A stretch of DNA of 42,674 nt. It comes from JAXHUE01 sp034189655 (GTDB lineage Bacteria > Chloroflexota > Dehalococcoidia > E44-bin15). Position numbers and translations under genes: made by a program. Position 1 is the first letter of the stretch. Each line of letters begins with the position of its first letter. The stretch lies in NCBI GenBank assembly GCA_034189655.1, contig JAXHUE010000015.1, positions 1 through 42,674 of the forward strand, in the 5' to 3' direction. Below are positions 20,357-29,378 of the stretch, piece after piece. The notes under the pieces are model-generated. The model had not been told where the DNA came from, searched no databases, and worked only from the letters and a program-made list of their open reading frames with translations.

Positions 20357-21178
20357 GTGTATTACGATCTGGTGCCAGCGCGGAGCAAGGTCGGTGAGGG
20401 CGATGGGGTAGAGCAGGCCGTGGAGTACAAGGGCAGGGTGTGGGTGGCCGCCCTCCTCTACCTCGCGGCCATCGCCGGCGCTGAGCTCATGACCGCCGTC
20501 GCGCACCCCATAGCCGGCGTCATCCTCCACATCATGCTGGTGATAGGGCTGGTCATCCACGCCTCGCTCACCGCTGTACCCCAGCACAGGAACCTCTACC
20601 TTACGCTGGCGCTGGCACCGCTTATCCGCGTGCTCAGCCTGTCAGTGCCCCTGGTCGAGTTCTCGCAGATATACTGGTACGCCATCATCGCTGTCCCTCT
20701 GCTGATAGCGGCCTTCACCGTCGTCGCCATGCTCCGCTATCGCCTCGACGAGGTGGGCCTCACCTTCAAGCGGCTGCGCCTCCAGCTCCTGGTGGCCACA
20801 AGCGGTATACCCTTCGGGGTGGCCGAGTACTACATCTTGAGGCCGGAGCCCTTGGTCGCCGGGCTCTCCTGGGGGATGGTGCTGCTGCCGGCCCTGATAC
20901 TGCTCGTGGGCACCGGCTTCGTCGAGGAGTTCATCTTCCGTGGCGTGATGCAGCGCTCAGCGGGCCAGGCCATGGGCAGGTGGGGGTGGGTCTACGTTGC
21001 GGTGATGTTCGCCGTCTTGCATACCGGCTATCTGCTGATACTGGACATCGTGTTCGTGTTTGTGGTAGGTCTCTTCTTCGCCTGGATAGTCATAAGAACA
21101 AGGTCACTCCTGGGAGTGACCCTGGCTCACGGGATAACCAATATTCTGCTCTACCTGGTAATACCCTTCGTGCTCTAG
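20357..21178 (+). CDS. CPBP-family intramembrane metalloprotease
   Basis: The 273-residue polytopic protein has about seven to eight membrane segments. The ABI/CPBP signature is complete: motif 1 EEFIFRG (E190, E191, R195), motif 2 His in VLHTGY (H222), and motif 3 AHGITN (H258, N262). Members cleave membrane substrates, for example CAAX-like or bacteriocin-related proteins; the substrate here is unknown. The start is a GTG at 20357 with AAGGGGG upstream, 6 bp after the preceding gene. Confidence 0.9.
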   Translation: MYYDLVPARSKVGEGDGVEQAVEYKGRVWVAALLYLAAIAGAELMTAVAHPIAGVILHIMLVIGLVIHASLTAVPQHRNLYLTLALAPLIRVLSLSVPLVEFSQIYWYAIIAVPLLIAAFTVVAMLRYRLDEVGLTFKRLRLQLLVATSGIPFGVAEYYILRPEPLVAGLSWGMVLLPALILLVGTGFVEEFIFRGVMQRSAGQAMGRWGWVYVAVMFAVLHTGYLLILDIVFVFVVGLFFAWIVIRTRSLLGVTLAHGITNILLYLVIPFVL

Positions 21179-21420
21179 GAGAGCACCCGCAGTATCTCCA
21201 GTACCACGATGAACAGGAAGACGAAGATCAGGGGGAGAATGAGTATGTTCAGGTGCCTGCCGAAGGCCCTGAACCTCGTCCCCTCAGCAGTGGCCAGCTC
21301 CTTCATCGCCAGCGATGCGATCATTGTCAACACCCCTGCGATGCCCAGTGAGGCCATGAGCCCGCTCACCGCTGAACTGCTTACGATTGTGCTTACCGTT
21401 GTCGTCACTGTAGATATCAT
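21175..21420 (-). CDS. Small two-segment membrane protein
   Basis: This 81-residue protein has a Ser/Thr-rich N-terminus, a membrane segment at about 16-38 (VSGLMASLGIAGVLTMIASLAM), a short cytosolic loop KELATAEGTRFRAFGRHLN and a second segment at 59-79. Its stop overlaps that of the CPBP gene by 4 bp. It has its own good promoter and GAGGG before the ATG. No family is recognised. Confidence 0.68.
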   Translation of the reverse strand: MISTVTTTVSTIVSSSAVSGLMASLGIAGVLTMIASLAMKELATAEGTRFRAFGRHLNILILPLIFVFLFIVVLEILRVLS

Positions 21421-21439
21421 GTCTCAAACCCTCGCTTCA

Positions 21440-21468
21440 TATTTACCACAGCAGGATAGTTATGTCAA
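21440..21468 (-). promoter_or_regulatory. Promoter of the 81-residue membrane protein
   Basis: On the minus strand, TTGACA (21463-21468), a 17-bp spacer and TAAATA (21440-21445). The leader is about 13 nt and includes GCGAGGG. Confidence 0.65.
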
Positions 21469-21645
21469 TACTCCTTTCGAAAGTAGACCCGATCGGGTCA
21501 TTCCCTTGGCCGGTGTCCTCTCCATGAGTGCCCGGCGCATCAGACCGAGTACCGGGCCGGTGGATGAACCTTTAAGGTCGCCAAATGTGACCAGGAAAGT
21601 GCGGCCAAGGGGACCCTTTGCAGGTATATGTGGCTGTGGGCAGCC

Positions 21646-21654
21646 TGCTATGAT
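21646..21654 (+). promoter_or_regulatory. Extended -10 promoter candidate for the glm operon
   Basis: TGcTATGAT (21646-21654) without a clear -35 box. The predicted start near 21661 gives a leader of about 96 nt. Confidence 0.4.
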
Positions 21655-21756
21655 ATCCCCGTATCTGAAACGGCAGCAGGCCTCTCACCGCGAGCGTGGT
21701 GCCGCGACGGCGATGTGCGGTGGGGAGATGAGCTACTTCTCTATGTTGGTTCCCCT

Positions 21757-23133
21757 ATGACCATAACCGGCGATAGCGTATCACTGTTTGGAACGAGCGG
21801 CGTAAGGGGTGTGGTCGGCCAGAGGATAACCCCGGAGTCCTGTCACCTCGTCGGACAGGCGCTGGGCACCACGCTCCCCGAGCGCTCCAGGGTGTGCATT
21901 GCCACCGACACCAGGCTGAGCCGGGAGATGGTGAAGGGCGCGGTCACCTCGGGCCTGCTCTCAACAGGGATAGACGTCACCGATTGCGGTGTGCTGCCCA
22001 CACCGGCGCTCGCGCTGCTCACCCGCGAGCTGGGGTTCACCGCCGGCGTCATGGTCACTGCCTCCCACAACCCACCACAGTTCAACGGGATAAAGCTCTT
22101 CAACGGGGACTCCATGGGGTTCGGCAAGGCCCAGGAGGACGAGATCGAGAGGGCCTATGGCAGCGGAGAGTTCCGCCGCGGCTCCCGGTGGATGCTCGAG
22201 AAGGGGGACGGGCTCAAGGAGCGCTATCTCCAGTGTATGGCCCCGCTCTTCGCCGGGAGGGAGATGAACCGCACCGTGGGGCTCGTTGTCGACCCCGGCA
22301 ACGGCGCCGCCTCCGGGTTTGCCAGCGACGTATTCCTCGGGATGGGCCTCAATGCCATTCCCCTCCACGACGTCCCCGACGGCCTGTTCCCAGGGAGGGG
22401 CCCTGAGCCGCGGGAGGACACCGTGGGCGGTACCGTGCGCTTCTTGCGCGAGCGCGGTGCCGACCTCTCCGCGAGCTTCGACGGCGATGCCGACAGGGTG
22501 GTCTTCTGCGACCGCGAGGGCTTCCTCGGCCTCGATGGAATGACCGCCTTTATCTCCAGGCTGGCCGTTATAGAGACGGGGCGGAAGTGCATCGCCACTA
22601 CGGTGGAGGCGGGTATGCTCCTAGACCTTGCCGTCGCCGATCTGGGCGTGGTGGTGGAGAGGGGCCAAGTGGGCGATGTCAGCGTCGCCTACCTGGCGAG
22701 GGAGTTCGATGCCGCCATAGGGGTAGAGGGGGTGGGTGTGTACATACTGCCCCAGGTCGGGTACTACCCCGACAGCATGGCGGCCACTCTATTCCTGCTC
22801 AGCCACCTGGGTGATGTCAGGGAGATACGGGAGTTCCTGGGCCGGATGCCCGCCCTCTTCTCTCTGAAGAGCAAGGTGCCCTGCCCCGATGAGTGCAAGG
22901 CCCAGGCGATGGCGGGGCTTGAGAAGAAGGCCCACCTGTTCGGGGCCAGCCGCATAAATAGCCTGGACGGGCTGAGGCTCGAGTTCGATGGTGCCTGGAT
23001 GCTGGTGCGGGCCAGCGGCACAGAGCCCGCCATCAGGGTCATTGCCGAGTCCCCATCCCTGTACCGGACCAGGCAGCTCGTGGCACAGGGTGTCGAGGCC
23101 GTCGGCTCTTGCCTGGAGGGGGTGGCAGTATGA
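21757..23133 (+). CDS. glmM: Phosphoglucosamine mutase / phosphohexomutase (GlmM-like)
   Basis: The 458-residue alpha-D-phosphohexomutase has the phosphoserine loop TASHNPPQFNGIK (S103), the Mg-binding DGDADR (242-247) and the phosphate-binding RASGTEPAIRV near the C-terminus. The sugar-specificity loop reads VEGVGVYILP rather than the usual GEQSGH/GEGNG of GlmM, so activity on other hexose phosphates is possible. The context, a single operon with a GlmU-like protein and GlmS, argues for glucosamine-6-P to glucosamine-1-P. ATG 21757 has a weak ribosome site; upstream in-frame codons (to 21628) lie around the promoter and are rejected. Confidence 0.85.
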   Translation: MTITGDSVSLFGTSGVRGVVGQRITPESCHLVGQALGTTLPERSRVCIATDTRLSREMVKGAVTSGLLSTGIDVTDCGVLPTPALALLTRELGFTAGVMVTASHNPPQFNGIKLFNGDSMGFGKAQEDEIERAYGSGEFRRGSRWMLEKGDGLKERYLQCMAPLFAGREMNRTVGLVVDPGNGAASGFASDVFLGMGLNAIPLHDVPDGLFPGRGPEPREDTVGGTVRFLRERGADLSASFDGDADRVVFCDREGFLGLDGMTAFISRLAVIETGRKCIATTVEAGMLLDLAVADLGVVVERGQVGDVSVAYLAREFDAAIGVEGVGVYILPQVGYYPDSMAATLFLLSHLGDVREIREFLGRMPALFSLKSKVPCPDECKAQAMAGLEKKAHLFGASRINSLDGLRLEFDGAWMLVRASGTEPAIRVIAESPSLYRTRQLVAQGVEAVGSCLEGVAV

Positions 23134-24452
23134 AGGTGGTGTTTCTCTGCGGGGGCATCGGGAAGAGGATGTTCCCCATGACCGAGGACAAGCTGATGTT
23201 CCGCTTCCTGGGGAAGAGCCTCTTGCAGCACCAGGTGGAGGTGGCCAGGGGGGCCGGCTTGAATGACCTTGTATTTATCGCCAACCGGCAGAACTGGGAC
23301 CGGATCAGCGCCATCGTGCGGGACACCCCCGGCATCAAGGCGGTGATGGTCATGCAGGAGCAGCCGCTGGGCATCGCCGATGCGCTGAAGAGCGCCCGGC
23401 GCTTCCTGGAGGGCAGCGTCATCGTGGTGAACCCCAACGATGTGTTCGACGGCTCGGTGTACTCCTCGCTCCTGGCCGAGTATGGCCACAACTCGGCCGA
23501 CTGCTACATCCTGGGCTACAGGGTGAGCGACTATTTCCCCGGCGGCTACCTGGTCGTGGACGCCAATGGCGAGCTTGCCCACATCGTGGAGAAGCCGGGC
23601 CCGGGCAAGGAGCCCAGCGACCTGGTGAACATCGTTGTCCACCTCCACACCGACCCGGCGAGGCTCCTGGAGTATATCGAGGCCGTCGGCGGCGGCGGCG
23701 ACGATGTCTATGAACGCGCCCTCGATGCCATGGTGAGGGAGCGGTGTAGGGTCAGGGTGGTGCCCTATCGGGGGCCCTGGATGGCCATCAAGTATCCGTG
23801 GCACATATTGAGCGTGGTGCACCACTACCTGGACCAGGCCGGGCCGTTCATCGCCCCCTCTGCCCGCGTGTCCGAGGATGCCAGGGTCTACGGCAAGGTG
23901 GTGATCGGCGACGGCGTGAGGGTGCTGGAGAACGCGGTGATACGGGGGCCGGCCTACATCGGCGCCAACACCATAATCGGCAATAACGTGCTGGTGCGCG
24001 ACTACAGCCACGTCGGGGCCGACTGCGTGGTGGGGTACTCGTCGGAGATAAAAGGCTCCTACGTGGGCGATGGCTGCCGGTTCCACTCGAGCTACGTGGG
24101 GGACTCCGTTGTCGGCGACGGGTGCTCCTTCGGGGCGGGCACCATACTCTCCAACCTCCGCTTCGATGAGCAGGTCATCTCGGTAGATGTAGGGGGCGAG
24201 CCCGTGGATACCGGGCTGTGCAAGCTTGGGGCCATGGTTGGTACCATGTCCCGGATCGGCATCAACGCGAGCGTCATGCCCGGCGTACGGATAGGCTCCA
24301 ACTCCGTGGTAGGCCCCAACGTGTGCCTCACCTCCGACCTGGAGCCGGGCATGTGCGCCATCACCAGTGCCAGGCACAGGACTGTGGCCAACAGGGTCGT
24401 ATCGCGTGATGGAGAGGGGCTCAAATCGAGCAAAGGACTGGAGGAATTGTAA
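23130..24452 (+). CDS. Bifunctional GlmU-like sugar-1-P nucleotidyltransferase/acetyltransferase
   Basis: The 440-residue protein has an N-terminal nucleotidyltransferase (about 1-235), opening MKVVFLCGGIGKRMFPMTED, with NPNDVFDG as the metal site and HIVEKPG. A left-handed beta-helix of hexapeptide repeats follows from about 240 (IGDGVRV, IGANTIIGNN, VGDGCRF, IGSNSVVGPN). This is the architecture of archaeal-type GlmU, predicted to acetylate glucosamine-1-P and join it to UTP. The ATG overlaps the mutase stop in ATGA and its TAA overlaps the glmS ATG, so the operon is translationally coupled. The exact sugar is inferred from the neighbours. Confidence 0.85.
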   Translation: MKVVFLCGGIGKRMFPMTEDKLMFRFLGKSLLQHQVEVARGAGLNDLVFIANRQNWDRISAIVRDTPGIKAVMVMQEQPLGIADALKSARRFLEGSVIVVNPNDVFDGSVYSSLLAEYGHNSADCYILGYRVSDYFPGGYLVVDANGELAHIVEKPGPGKEPSDLVNIVVHLHTDPARLLEYIEAVGGGGDDVYERALDAMVRERCRVRVVPYRGPWMAIKYPWHILSVVHHYLDQAGPFIAPSARVSEDARVYGKVVIGDGVRVLENAVIRGPAYIGANTIIGNNVLVRDYSHVGADCVVGYSSEIKGSYVGDGCRFHSSYVGDSVVGDGCSFGAGTILSNLRFDEQVISVDVGGEPVDTGLCKLGAMVGTMSRIGINASVMPGVRIGSNSVVGPNVCLTSDLEPGMCAITSARHRTVANRVVSRDGEGLKSSKGLEEL

Positions 24453-26224
24453 TGTGTGGCATCGTCGGTTTTATCGGTCATGGCCAGGCAGCACCCGTCA
24501 TGCTCAGCGCGCTCAAGCGGCTGGAGTACCGGGGCTACGACTCTGCCGGTATGGCCTTGATCAGCAATGGCACGATAGCGTGGGGCAAGGACACCGGCAA
24601 GCTCGATGAGGTGGAGGCCAGGCAGAGCTTGAGCGGCCTTGCCGGGAGCGTGGGCATCGGGCACGTGCGCTGGGCGACCCACGGCGCTGTCACACAGGGA
24701 AATGCTCACCCCCACCTCGATTGCACGCAGCGCATCGCGGTGGTGCACAACGGTATCATCGAGAACTACATCCAGCTGCGGCGCCGGCTGGGGCACAGGC
24801 ACGACCTGGTGTCGGACACCGATACCGAGACCATCGCCCACTTAATCGAGGAGTACGTGGAGGAGGGGGCCTCCCTGGAGAAGGCCGTGTTCCAGACGGT
24901 GAAGGAGCTGCGGGGCTCCTATGCCATCCTGGCCATCTCTGCCCGCGAGCCGCACAAGATAGTGGCCGCGCGCAAGGACAGCCCCCTGGTGGTCGGCATC
25001 GGGGAGCGGGGGAACTACCTGGCGAGCGATGCCCTCTCCTTCCTCGAGGATACCAACAAGGTCATCTTCGTCGAGGACGGCGAGGTGGTGAGCTTGAGCG
25101 ACGATGGGGTCGCCATCATAGACAGCGGCGGCATCGAGGTGTACCGCGAGCCCCAGGAGATCAACTGGCGCTGGGACCAGGCCACCAAGCTGGGGTACGA
25201 CTTCTTCATGCACAAGGAGATCATGGAGCAGCCGCAGGCGGTGCGCTGTGCACTGATGCAGGACCGCCACCAGATGATGGAGATGGCCATGGAGATACTG
25301 CGCGCCCGGGAGGTGGTGCTGACGGGCTGCGGCACCTCGAGGCACGCCGCCCTCATCGGGAGGTACCTCTTCTCCCGCCTCGGTGGCAAGTTCACCGACG
25401 TCATCATGGGGTCCGAGTTCCACCACTTCTCCGATTCCATGGACAGGAACACCCTGGTGCTGGCCGTCTCCCAGAGCGGCGAGACCGCCGATGTCCTGGA
25501 AGGCGTGAAGAGGGCCAAGGAGAGCGGGGCCACCATCTTCTCGCTGGTGAACGTGGTGGGCTCCTCGCTGGCCCGTGTGAGCGACCAGGCCGTCTACTTG
25601 AACTGCGGGCCTGAGATCGGGGTGGCCGCCACCAAGTCTTTCGTGAGCCAGCTGGCCATACTCTACATCCTGGCCTACGCCATGACCAACAGGCTCAGGG
25701 AAGGGGTGCGCATGGTGAGGGCGGTGTCCCCCCTCATCGAGAAGAACTGCCTGGTAAATGGCGATATGATGATGGGGCTTGCCCAGAGGCTCCGTGACGA
25801 AGACCACGTGTACTACATAGCACGGGGCATCAACTTCGCCGTAGCCTCCGAGGCGGCGCTCAAGCTCAAGGAGATCGCCTACACCCACGCCGAGGGCATG
25901 CCCGCCGGGGAGCTCAAGCACGGCACCCTGGCCCTGATCGAGAGGGGTACCCCGGTGGTGGCCATATGTCCCGCGGACTATACCTTCGAGGAGACTATGT
26001 CCAATATCGCCGAGGCCAAGGCGCGGGGGGCGTTCGTCATCGGCGTCTCCGACCGCGAGGACGGGCTGTTCGACGAATGGATCAGGATCCCCCCGGTGGA
26101 CGAGGTATTCTATCCCCTGGTGAGCATCGTGCCGCTGCAACTTCTCGCCTATCACGCCGCCGTGGCCCGGGGCCTCGACCCCGATAAGCCGCGCAACCTG
26201 GCCAAGTCGGTGACGGTGAGGTAG
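24452..26224 (+). CDS. glmS: Glutamine-fructose-6-phosphate aminotransferase (isomerizing)
   Basis: GlmS makes glucosamine-6-phosphate from fructose-6-P and glutamine, the first step to UDP-GlcNAc. It has 590 residues. The N-terminal nucleophile Cys2 is in MCGIVGFIGHG; the glutaminase domain has EYRGYDSAG, HVRWATHG and VHNGIIENY. Two SIS domains follow (TGCGTSRHAA; SQSGETADVLEG; CGPEIGVAATKSFVSQ), and the C-terminus is DKPRNLAKSVTV. Start and overlap are unambiguous. Confidence 0.97.
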   Translation: MCGIVGFIGHGQAAPVMLSALKRLEYRGYDSAGMALISNGTIAWGKDTGKLDEVEARQSLSGLAGSVGIGHVRWATHGAVTQGNAHPHLDCTQRIAVVHNGIIENYIQLRRRLGHRHDLVSDTDTETIAHLIEEYVEEGASLEKAVFQTVKELRGSYAILAISAREPHKIVAARKDSPLVVGIGERGNYLASDALSFLEDTNKVIFVEDGEVVSLSDDGVAIIDSGGIEVYREPQEINWRWDQATKLGYDFFMHKEIMEQPQAVRCALMQDRHQMMEMAMEILRAREVVLTGCGTSRHAALIGRYLFSRLGGKFTDVIMGSEFHHFSDSMDRNTLVLAVSQSGETADVLEGVKRAKESGATIFSLVNVVGSSLARVSDQAVYLNCGPEIGVAATKSFVSQLAILYILAYAMTNRLREGVRMVRAVSPLIEKNCLVNGDMMMGLAQRLRDEDHVYYIARGINFAVASEAALKLKEIAYTHAEGMPAGELKHGTLALIERGTPVVAICPADYTFEETMSNIAEAKARGAFVIGVSDREDGLFDEWIRIPPVDEVFYPLVSIVPLQLLAYHAAVARGLDPDKPRNLAKSVTVR

Positions 26225-26225
26225 A

Positions 26226-26241
26226 GAGGACACCTGTCCTC
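26226..26241 (+). terminator. Hairpin directly after glmS, possible terminator
   Basis: GAGGACA and TGTCCTC form a perfect 7-bp stem beginning 2 bp after the glmS stop. There is no T run, so it could be a 3'-end stabiliser or part of a factor-dependent stop. Confidence 0.3.
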
Positions 26242-26450
26242 CTGCCTGCTGCGGCCTCTCTCCGTGGTATCCTCGTGAGCAGCTCCCCTGCGCCCGCCGC
26301 CGGATAAGTGCGGGCCGCCCATTCCTCTCCGGGCATGGTGACCTGTGGCCATACCGCCGTGGCCGCCATTCCCCGCGGGTGAAAATCGTGTTAATATCTT
26401 AGTGAGGTGACTTTTTGGCCCTGGATGGTATCCGGCGGCAGGGAGCGCAC

Positions 26451-27500
26451 ATGACTGAGGAGAGAGAGCCGCGGCTCACCGAGAGCGTGAGGGGCTCGGG
26501 CTGAGCCTCCAAGCTGGGTCCAGGGGACCTGGACCAAGCACTGTGTGGCCTGCCCCTCGTTTCTGACCCCAACGTTCTGGTGGGGCTGGAGCGGGCGGAC
26601 GATGCTGGCGTATACCGGCTCCGCGATGATCTGGCCATAATACAGACCATCGATTACTTCACGCCCATCGTCGACGACCCCTATACCTTCGGGCAGGTCG
26701 CCGCCGCCAATGCCTTGAGCGATGTCTATGCCATGGGGGGGAGGCCCATCACCGCCATGAACGTGGTGTGTTTCCCCAGGGACAGCATGGACATCGCGGT
26801 GCTCAAGGATATCTTGAAGGGCGGGCTGGCAAAGCTCCACGAGGCGGGGGTGGTGCTGCTGGGGGGGCACAGCGTCGATGACCTGGAGCTGAAGTATGGC
26901 CTCTCCGTCACCGGCGTCGTCCATCCCGATAGGGTTATCACCAAGGTCGGGGCCAGGGCCGGCGATGTGCTGGTACTCACCAAGCCCCTGGGCACGGGCA
27001 TCATCGGCACCGCGGTGAAGGCCGGCCTGGCAGACCAGGAGACCGTAGACCGCTTCATCACAGCTATGGTCACGCTGAACAGGGAGGCCTCCGAGCTCAT
27101 GCAGGAGATAGGGGTGAGTGCCGCCACCGATGTCACCGGTTTCGGCCTCCTCGGCCACCTCTGCGAGATGGTCGCCGGGGGCGACGTGGGCATGGAGGTG
27201 GAGTGGGCCAGGGTGCCCCTCCTGCCCCAGGTGGCGGAGCACGCCGCCATGGGCCTCATCCCGGCGGGCACCTACCGCAACCGCGACTTCCGCCTGGGCA
27301 TGGTGGAGCTCGCCGCCCAGGTACCGCAGGTGGCACTTGAGATACTTTTCGACCCGCAGACATCAGGGGGGCTGGTCATCTCCCTCCCCGCAGACAGGGC
27401 GGGGGCGCTCCTGGAGCGGCTGCACCGCGCCGGGCATGGGCAGTCTGCCGTCATCGGGAGGGTGGTGGCACGGCCTCGGGCCAGGGTCGTGGTAACGTAG
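26451..27500 (+). CDS. selD: Selenide, water dikinase SelD, itself a selenoprotein (Sec18)
   Basis: SelD makes selenophosphate, the selenium donor for tRNA-Sec. Reading the in-frame TGA at 26502-26504 as Sec gives 349 residues starting MTEEREPRLTESVRGSG-U-ASKLGPGDL. This matches the conserved N-terminal loop of SelD, where Cys or Sec is followed three residues later by the catalytic Lys (here U18, K21). ADDAGVYRL and the ATP-binding ANALSDVYAMGG follow, then GGHSVDD and ATDVTGFGLLGHL. Starting at the later GTG (26580) would drop the active site, so that model is wrong. ATG 26451 has GGGAG 5 bp upstream; a TTG at 26415 behind GAGGTGA is possible. A bacterial SECIS hairpin follows the TGA. Its stop overlaps selB. 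Confidence 0.93.
26514..26532 (+). promoter_or_regulatory. SECIS element of selD
   Basis: CTGGGTCC (26514-26521) pairs with GGACCTGG (26525-26532) over 8 bp (two G-T wobbles) with loop AGG, starting 9 nt after the UGA. Position, size and Gs in the apical loop fit bacterial SECIS hairpins bound by the SelB C-terminus. Confidence 0.7.
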
Positions 27501-29365
27501 TGGCAGAGATGTTTATCCTAGGCACCGCGGGACACGTGGACCATGGCAAGTCGGCCCTGGTCCGGGCCTTGACCGGCATCGACCCCGACCGGCTCCGCGA
27601 GGAGAAGGAGCGGGAGATGACCATCGACCTGGGGTTTGCCTGGCTCGCCCTCCCCAGCGGCCGCGAGGTCAGCATCGTCGATGTGCCTGGCCACGAGCAC
27701 TTCGTAAGGAACATGCTCGCCGGCGTCGGGGCCATAGACGTCGCCCTGCTCGTGGTCGCCGCCAACGAGGGGATAATGCCCCAGACCAGGGAGCACCTCG
27801 CCATACTTGACCTCCTCCGGGTGAGCAGCGGCCTCGTCGCTATCACCAAGAGGGACCTGGTGGACGAAGAGCTCCTGGAGCTGGTCACCATGGAGGTGAG
27901 GGAGCTCATCGCCGGGACCTCCCTGGCCCAGGCCTCCGTCGTCGCCGTCTCCGCGCACAGCGGAGAGGGGCTCCCGGAGTTGGTGCAGGAGATAGACAAC
28001 GTCCTCGACTCCGCCTCCCCGAAGCGTGACGCGGGCCGGCCCAGGATGGCCATCGACCGTGCCTTCATCATGAAGGGGTTCGGCTCCGTGGTCACCGGCT
28101 CCCTGATAGACGGCGCTCTCTCGGTGGGGCAGGAGGTGGAGATAGTGCCCGCGGGTATACGGGCGCGCGTCCGCGGGCTGGAGATGCACAAGAGGCGGGT
28201 GGAGGTCGCCACCCCCGGCAGCAGGGTGGGGGTGAACCTGGCCGCGGTCCCCGCAGAGGAGCTTGAGCGCGGGTATGTCCTCGCCACCCCGGGCTGGCTC
28301 CGCCCCACCAGGTGCCTCGATGTGAGGCTACGCCTCCTCCCTCACCTGCCCCGGCCGCTGGGCCACAACGCCACGGTGAGCTTCTATACCGGCACCAGCG
28401 AGGTGGGGGCCCGGGTGCGCCTCCTCGATTCCGACCGTCTGGAGCCAGGCCAGTGGGGCTGGGCCCAGGTCATCTGCGCCCGGCCTGTTGTAGCGGTGAG
28501 GGGCGACCTGTTCATCTGCCGCACCACGGCGGATACCATAGGCGGCGGCGAGATCGTCGACCCCTACGCCCGGCGCCACCGCCGCTACCGCGACCACGTG
28601 CTCGATAGCCTCCAGGCACTGGGGCAGGGCGATGCCGCCGCGGTAGTCCTCGCCGTCCTGGAGACCAGGCAGCCCGTAGAGCAGGGGAGGCTGCCCTCCC
28701 TGTGCCAGCTCTCTGCCCGCGAGGTGGAAGACGCCATGGCTGGCCTGGCTGCCCAGGGCAAGGTGGTGTCTCTGGGAGACAGAGGCCCCCACTCGATGAC
28801 GCTCTCCTCGGAGGGGTGGGAGCGCCTGGCGGGCAGGGTGCAGCAGGCGGTGGCGAGCTATCACCGCCAGCACCCCCTGCGCCAGGGCATGCCCCGCGGG
28901 GAGCTCAAGGGTAGGCTGGCCCCCCTCGGCGAGGCCTGGGGCGATGCCATACGGCGGCTGGTGCAGGACGGTGTCCTCGTCGAAGAGGGACAGGCGGTGC
29001 GATTGCCTTCCCACGAGGTGCGCCTCACCCCGCAGCAGCAGGAGCGGGTGGACGCCTTTCTCGCCTCCCTCGCAGAGACCCCCTACTCCCCGCCCCCGGC
29101 CGACACGCTCACCCCCGACCTGGTCGCCATGCTCGTCCAGAGGGGACAGGCGGTGGACGTGGGTGGGGGCATCCTCTTCGCCGCCCCCGTCTACGAGGAG
29201 ATGGTGCGCCGCATCACCGGGCACATCACAGAGCACGGCAAGATCACCGTGGCCGAGGTGCGGGACCTCTTCGGCACCAGCCGCAAGTATGCCCTGGCCG
29301 TCATGGAGCACCTGGACAGCGCGCGGATAACGCGCCGCATCGGGGATGAGCGGGTGTTGAGGTAG
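27500..29365 (+). CDS. selB: Selenocysteine-specific elongation factor SelB
   Basis: SelB carries Sec-tRNA-Sec to ribosomes stalled at a UGA followed by a SECIS. It has 621 residues, with G1 GTAGHVDHGKS (8-18), DVPGHEHFVRNM (61-72) and TKRD (116-119) in the nucleotide-binding domain. The EF-Tu-like domain includes RAFIMKGFGSVVTGSL and EVEIVPAG. C-terminal winged helices that bind SECIS RNA run from about 400 to the end (KITVAEVRDLFGTSRKYALAVMEHLD is the last). GTG 27500 overlaps the selD TAG by 1 bp; ATG 27509 is an alternative. Co-transcription with selD is near certain. Confidence 0.96.
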   Translation: MAEMFILGTAGHVDHGKSALVRALTGIDPDRLREEKEREMTIDLGFAWLALPSGREVSIVDVPGHEHFVRNMLAGVGAIDVALLVVAANEGIMPQTREHLAILDLLRVSSGLVAITKRDLVDEELLELVTMEVRELIAGTSLAQASVVAVSAHSGEGLPELVQEIDNVLDSASPKRDAGRPRMAIDRAFIMKGFGSVVTGSLIDGALSVGQEVEIVPAGIRARVRGLEMHKRRVEVATPGSRVGVNLAAVPAEELERGYVLATPGWLRPTRCLDVRLRLLPHLPRPLGHNATVSFYTGTSEVGARVRLLDSDRLEPGQWGWAQVICARPVVAVRGDLFICRTTADTIGGGEIVDPYARRHRRYRDHVLDSLQALGQGDAAAVVLAVLETRQPVEQGRLPSLCQLSAREVEDAMAGLAAQGKVVSLGDRGPHSMTLSSEGWERLAGRVQQAVASYHRQHPLRQGMPRGELKGRLAPLGEAWGDAIRRLVQDGVLVEEGQAVRLPSHEVRLTPQQQERVDAFLASLAETPYSPPPADTLTPDLVAMLVQRGQAVDVGGGILFAAPVYEEMVRRITGHITEHGKITVAEVRDLFGTSRKYALAVMEHLDSARITRRIGDERVLR

Positions 29366-29378
29366 CACGGTTTGGGTG

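Larger units (their letters stand above)
21421..21756. other. Intergenic region between divergent units
   Basis: No gene is seen in 336 bp. It holds the promoter of the small membrane gene (minus), a 14-bp perfect palindrome GACCCGATCGGGTC at 21487-21500, an extended -10 box at 21646-21654 for the glm operon, and a GC-rich leader of about 96 nt. I find no glmS ribozyme core here or before glmS. Confidence 0.5.

Noticed and set aside
21655..21756. Riboswitch or glmS ribozyme in the glm leader
   Set aside because: I could not find the conserved core of the glmS ribozyme, and the leader precedes the mutase, not glmS.
26225..26450. Small gene between glmS and selD
   Set aside because: No frame with a ribosome site and plausible composition; only hairpins are seen.
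26580..27500. selD starting at the GTG at 26580
   Set aside because: That start removes the catalytic Sec/Lys loop, which is encoded in frame just upstream across a TGA.
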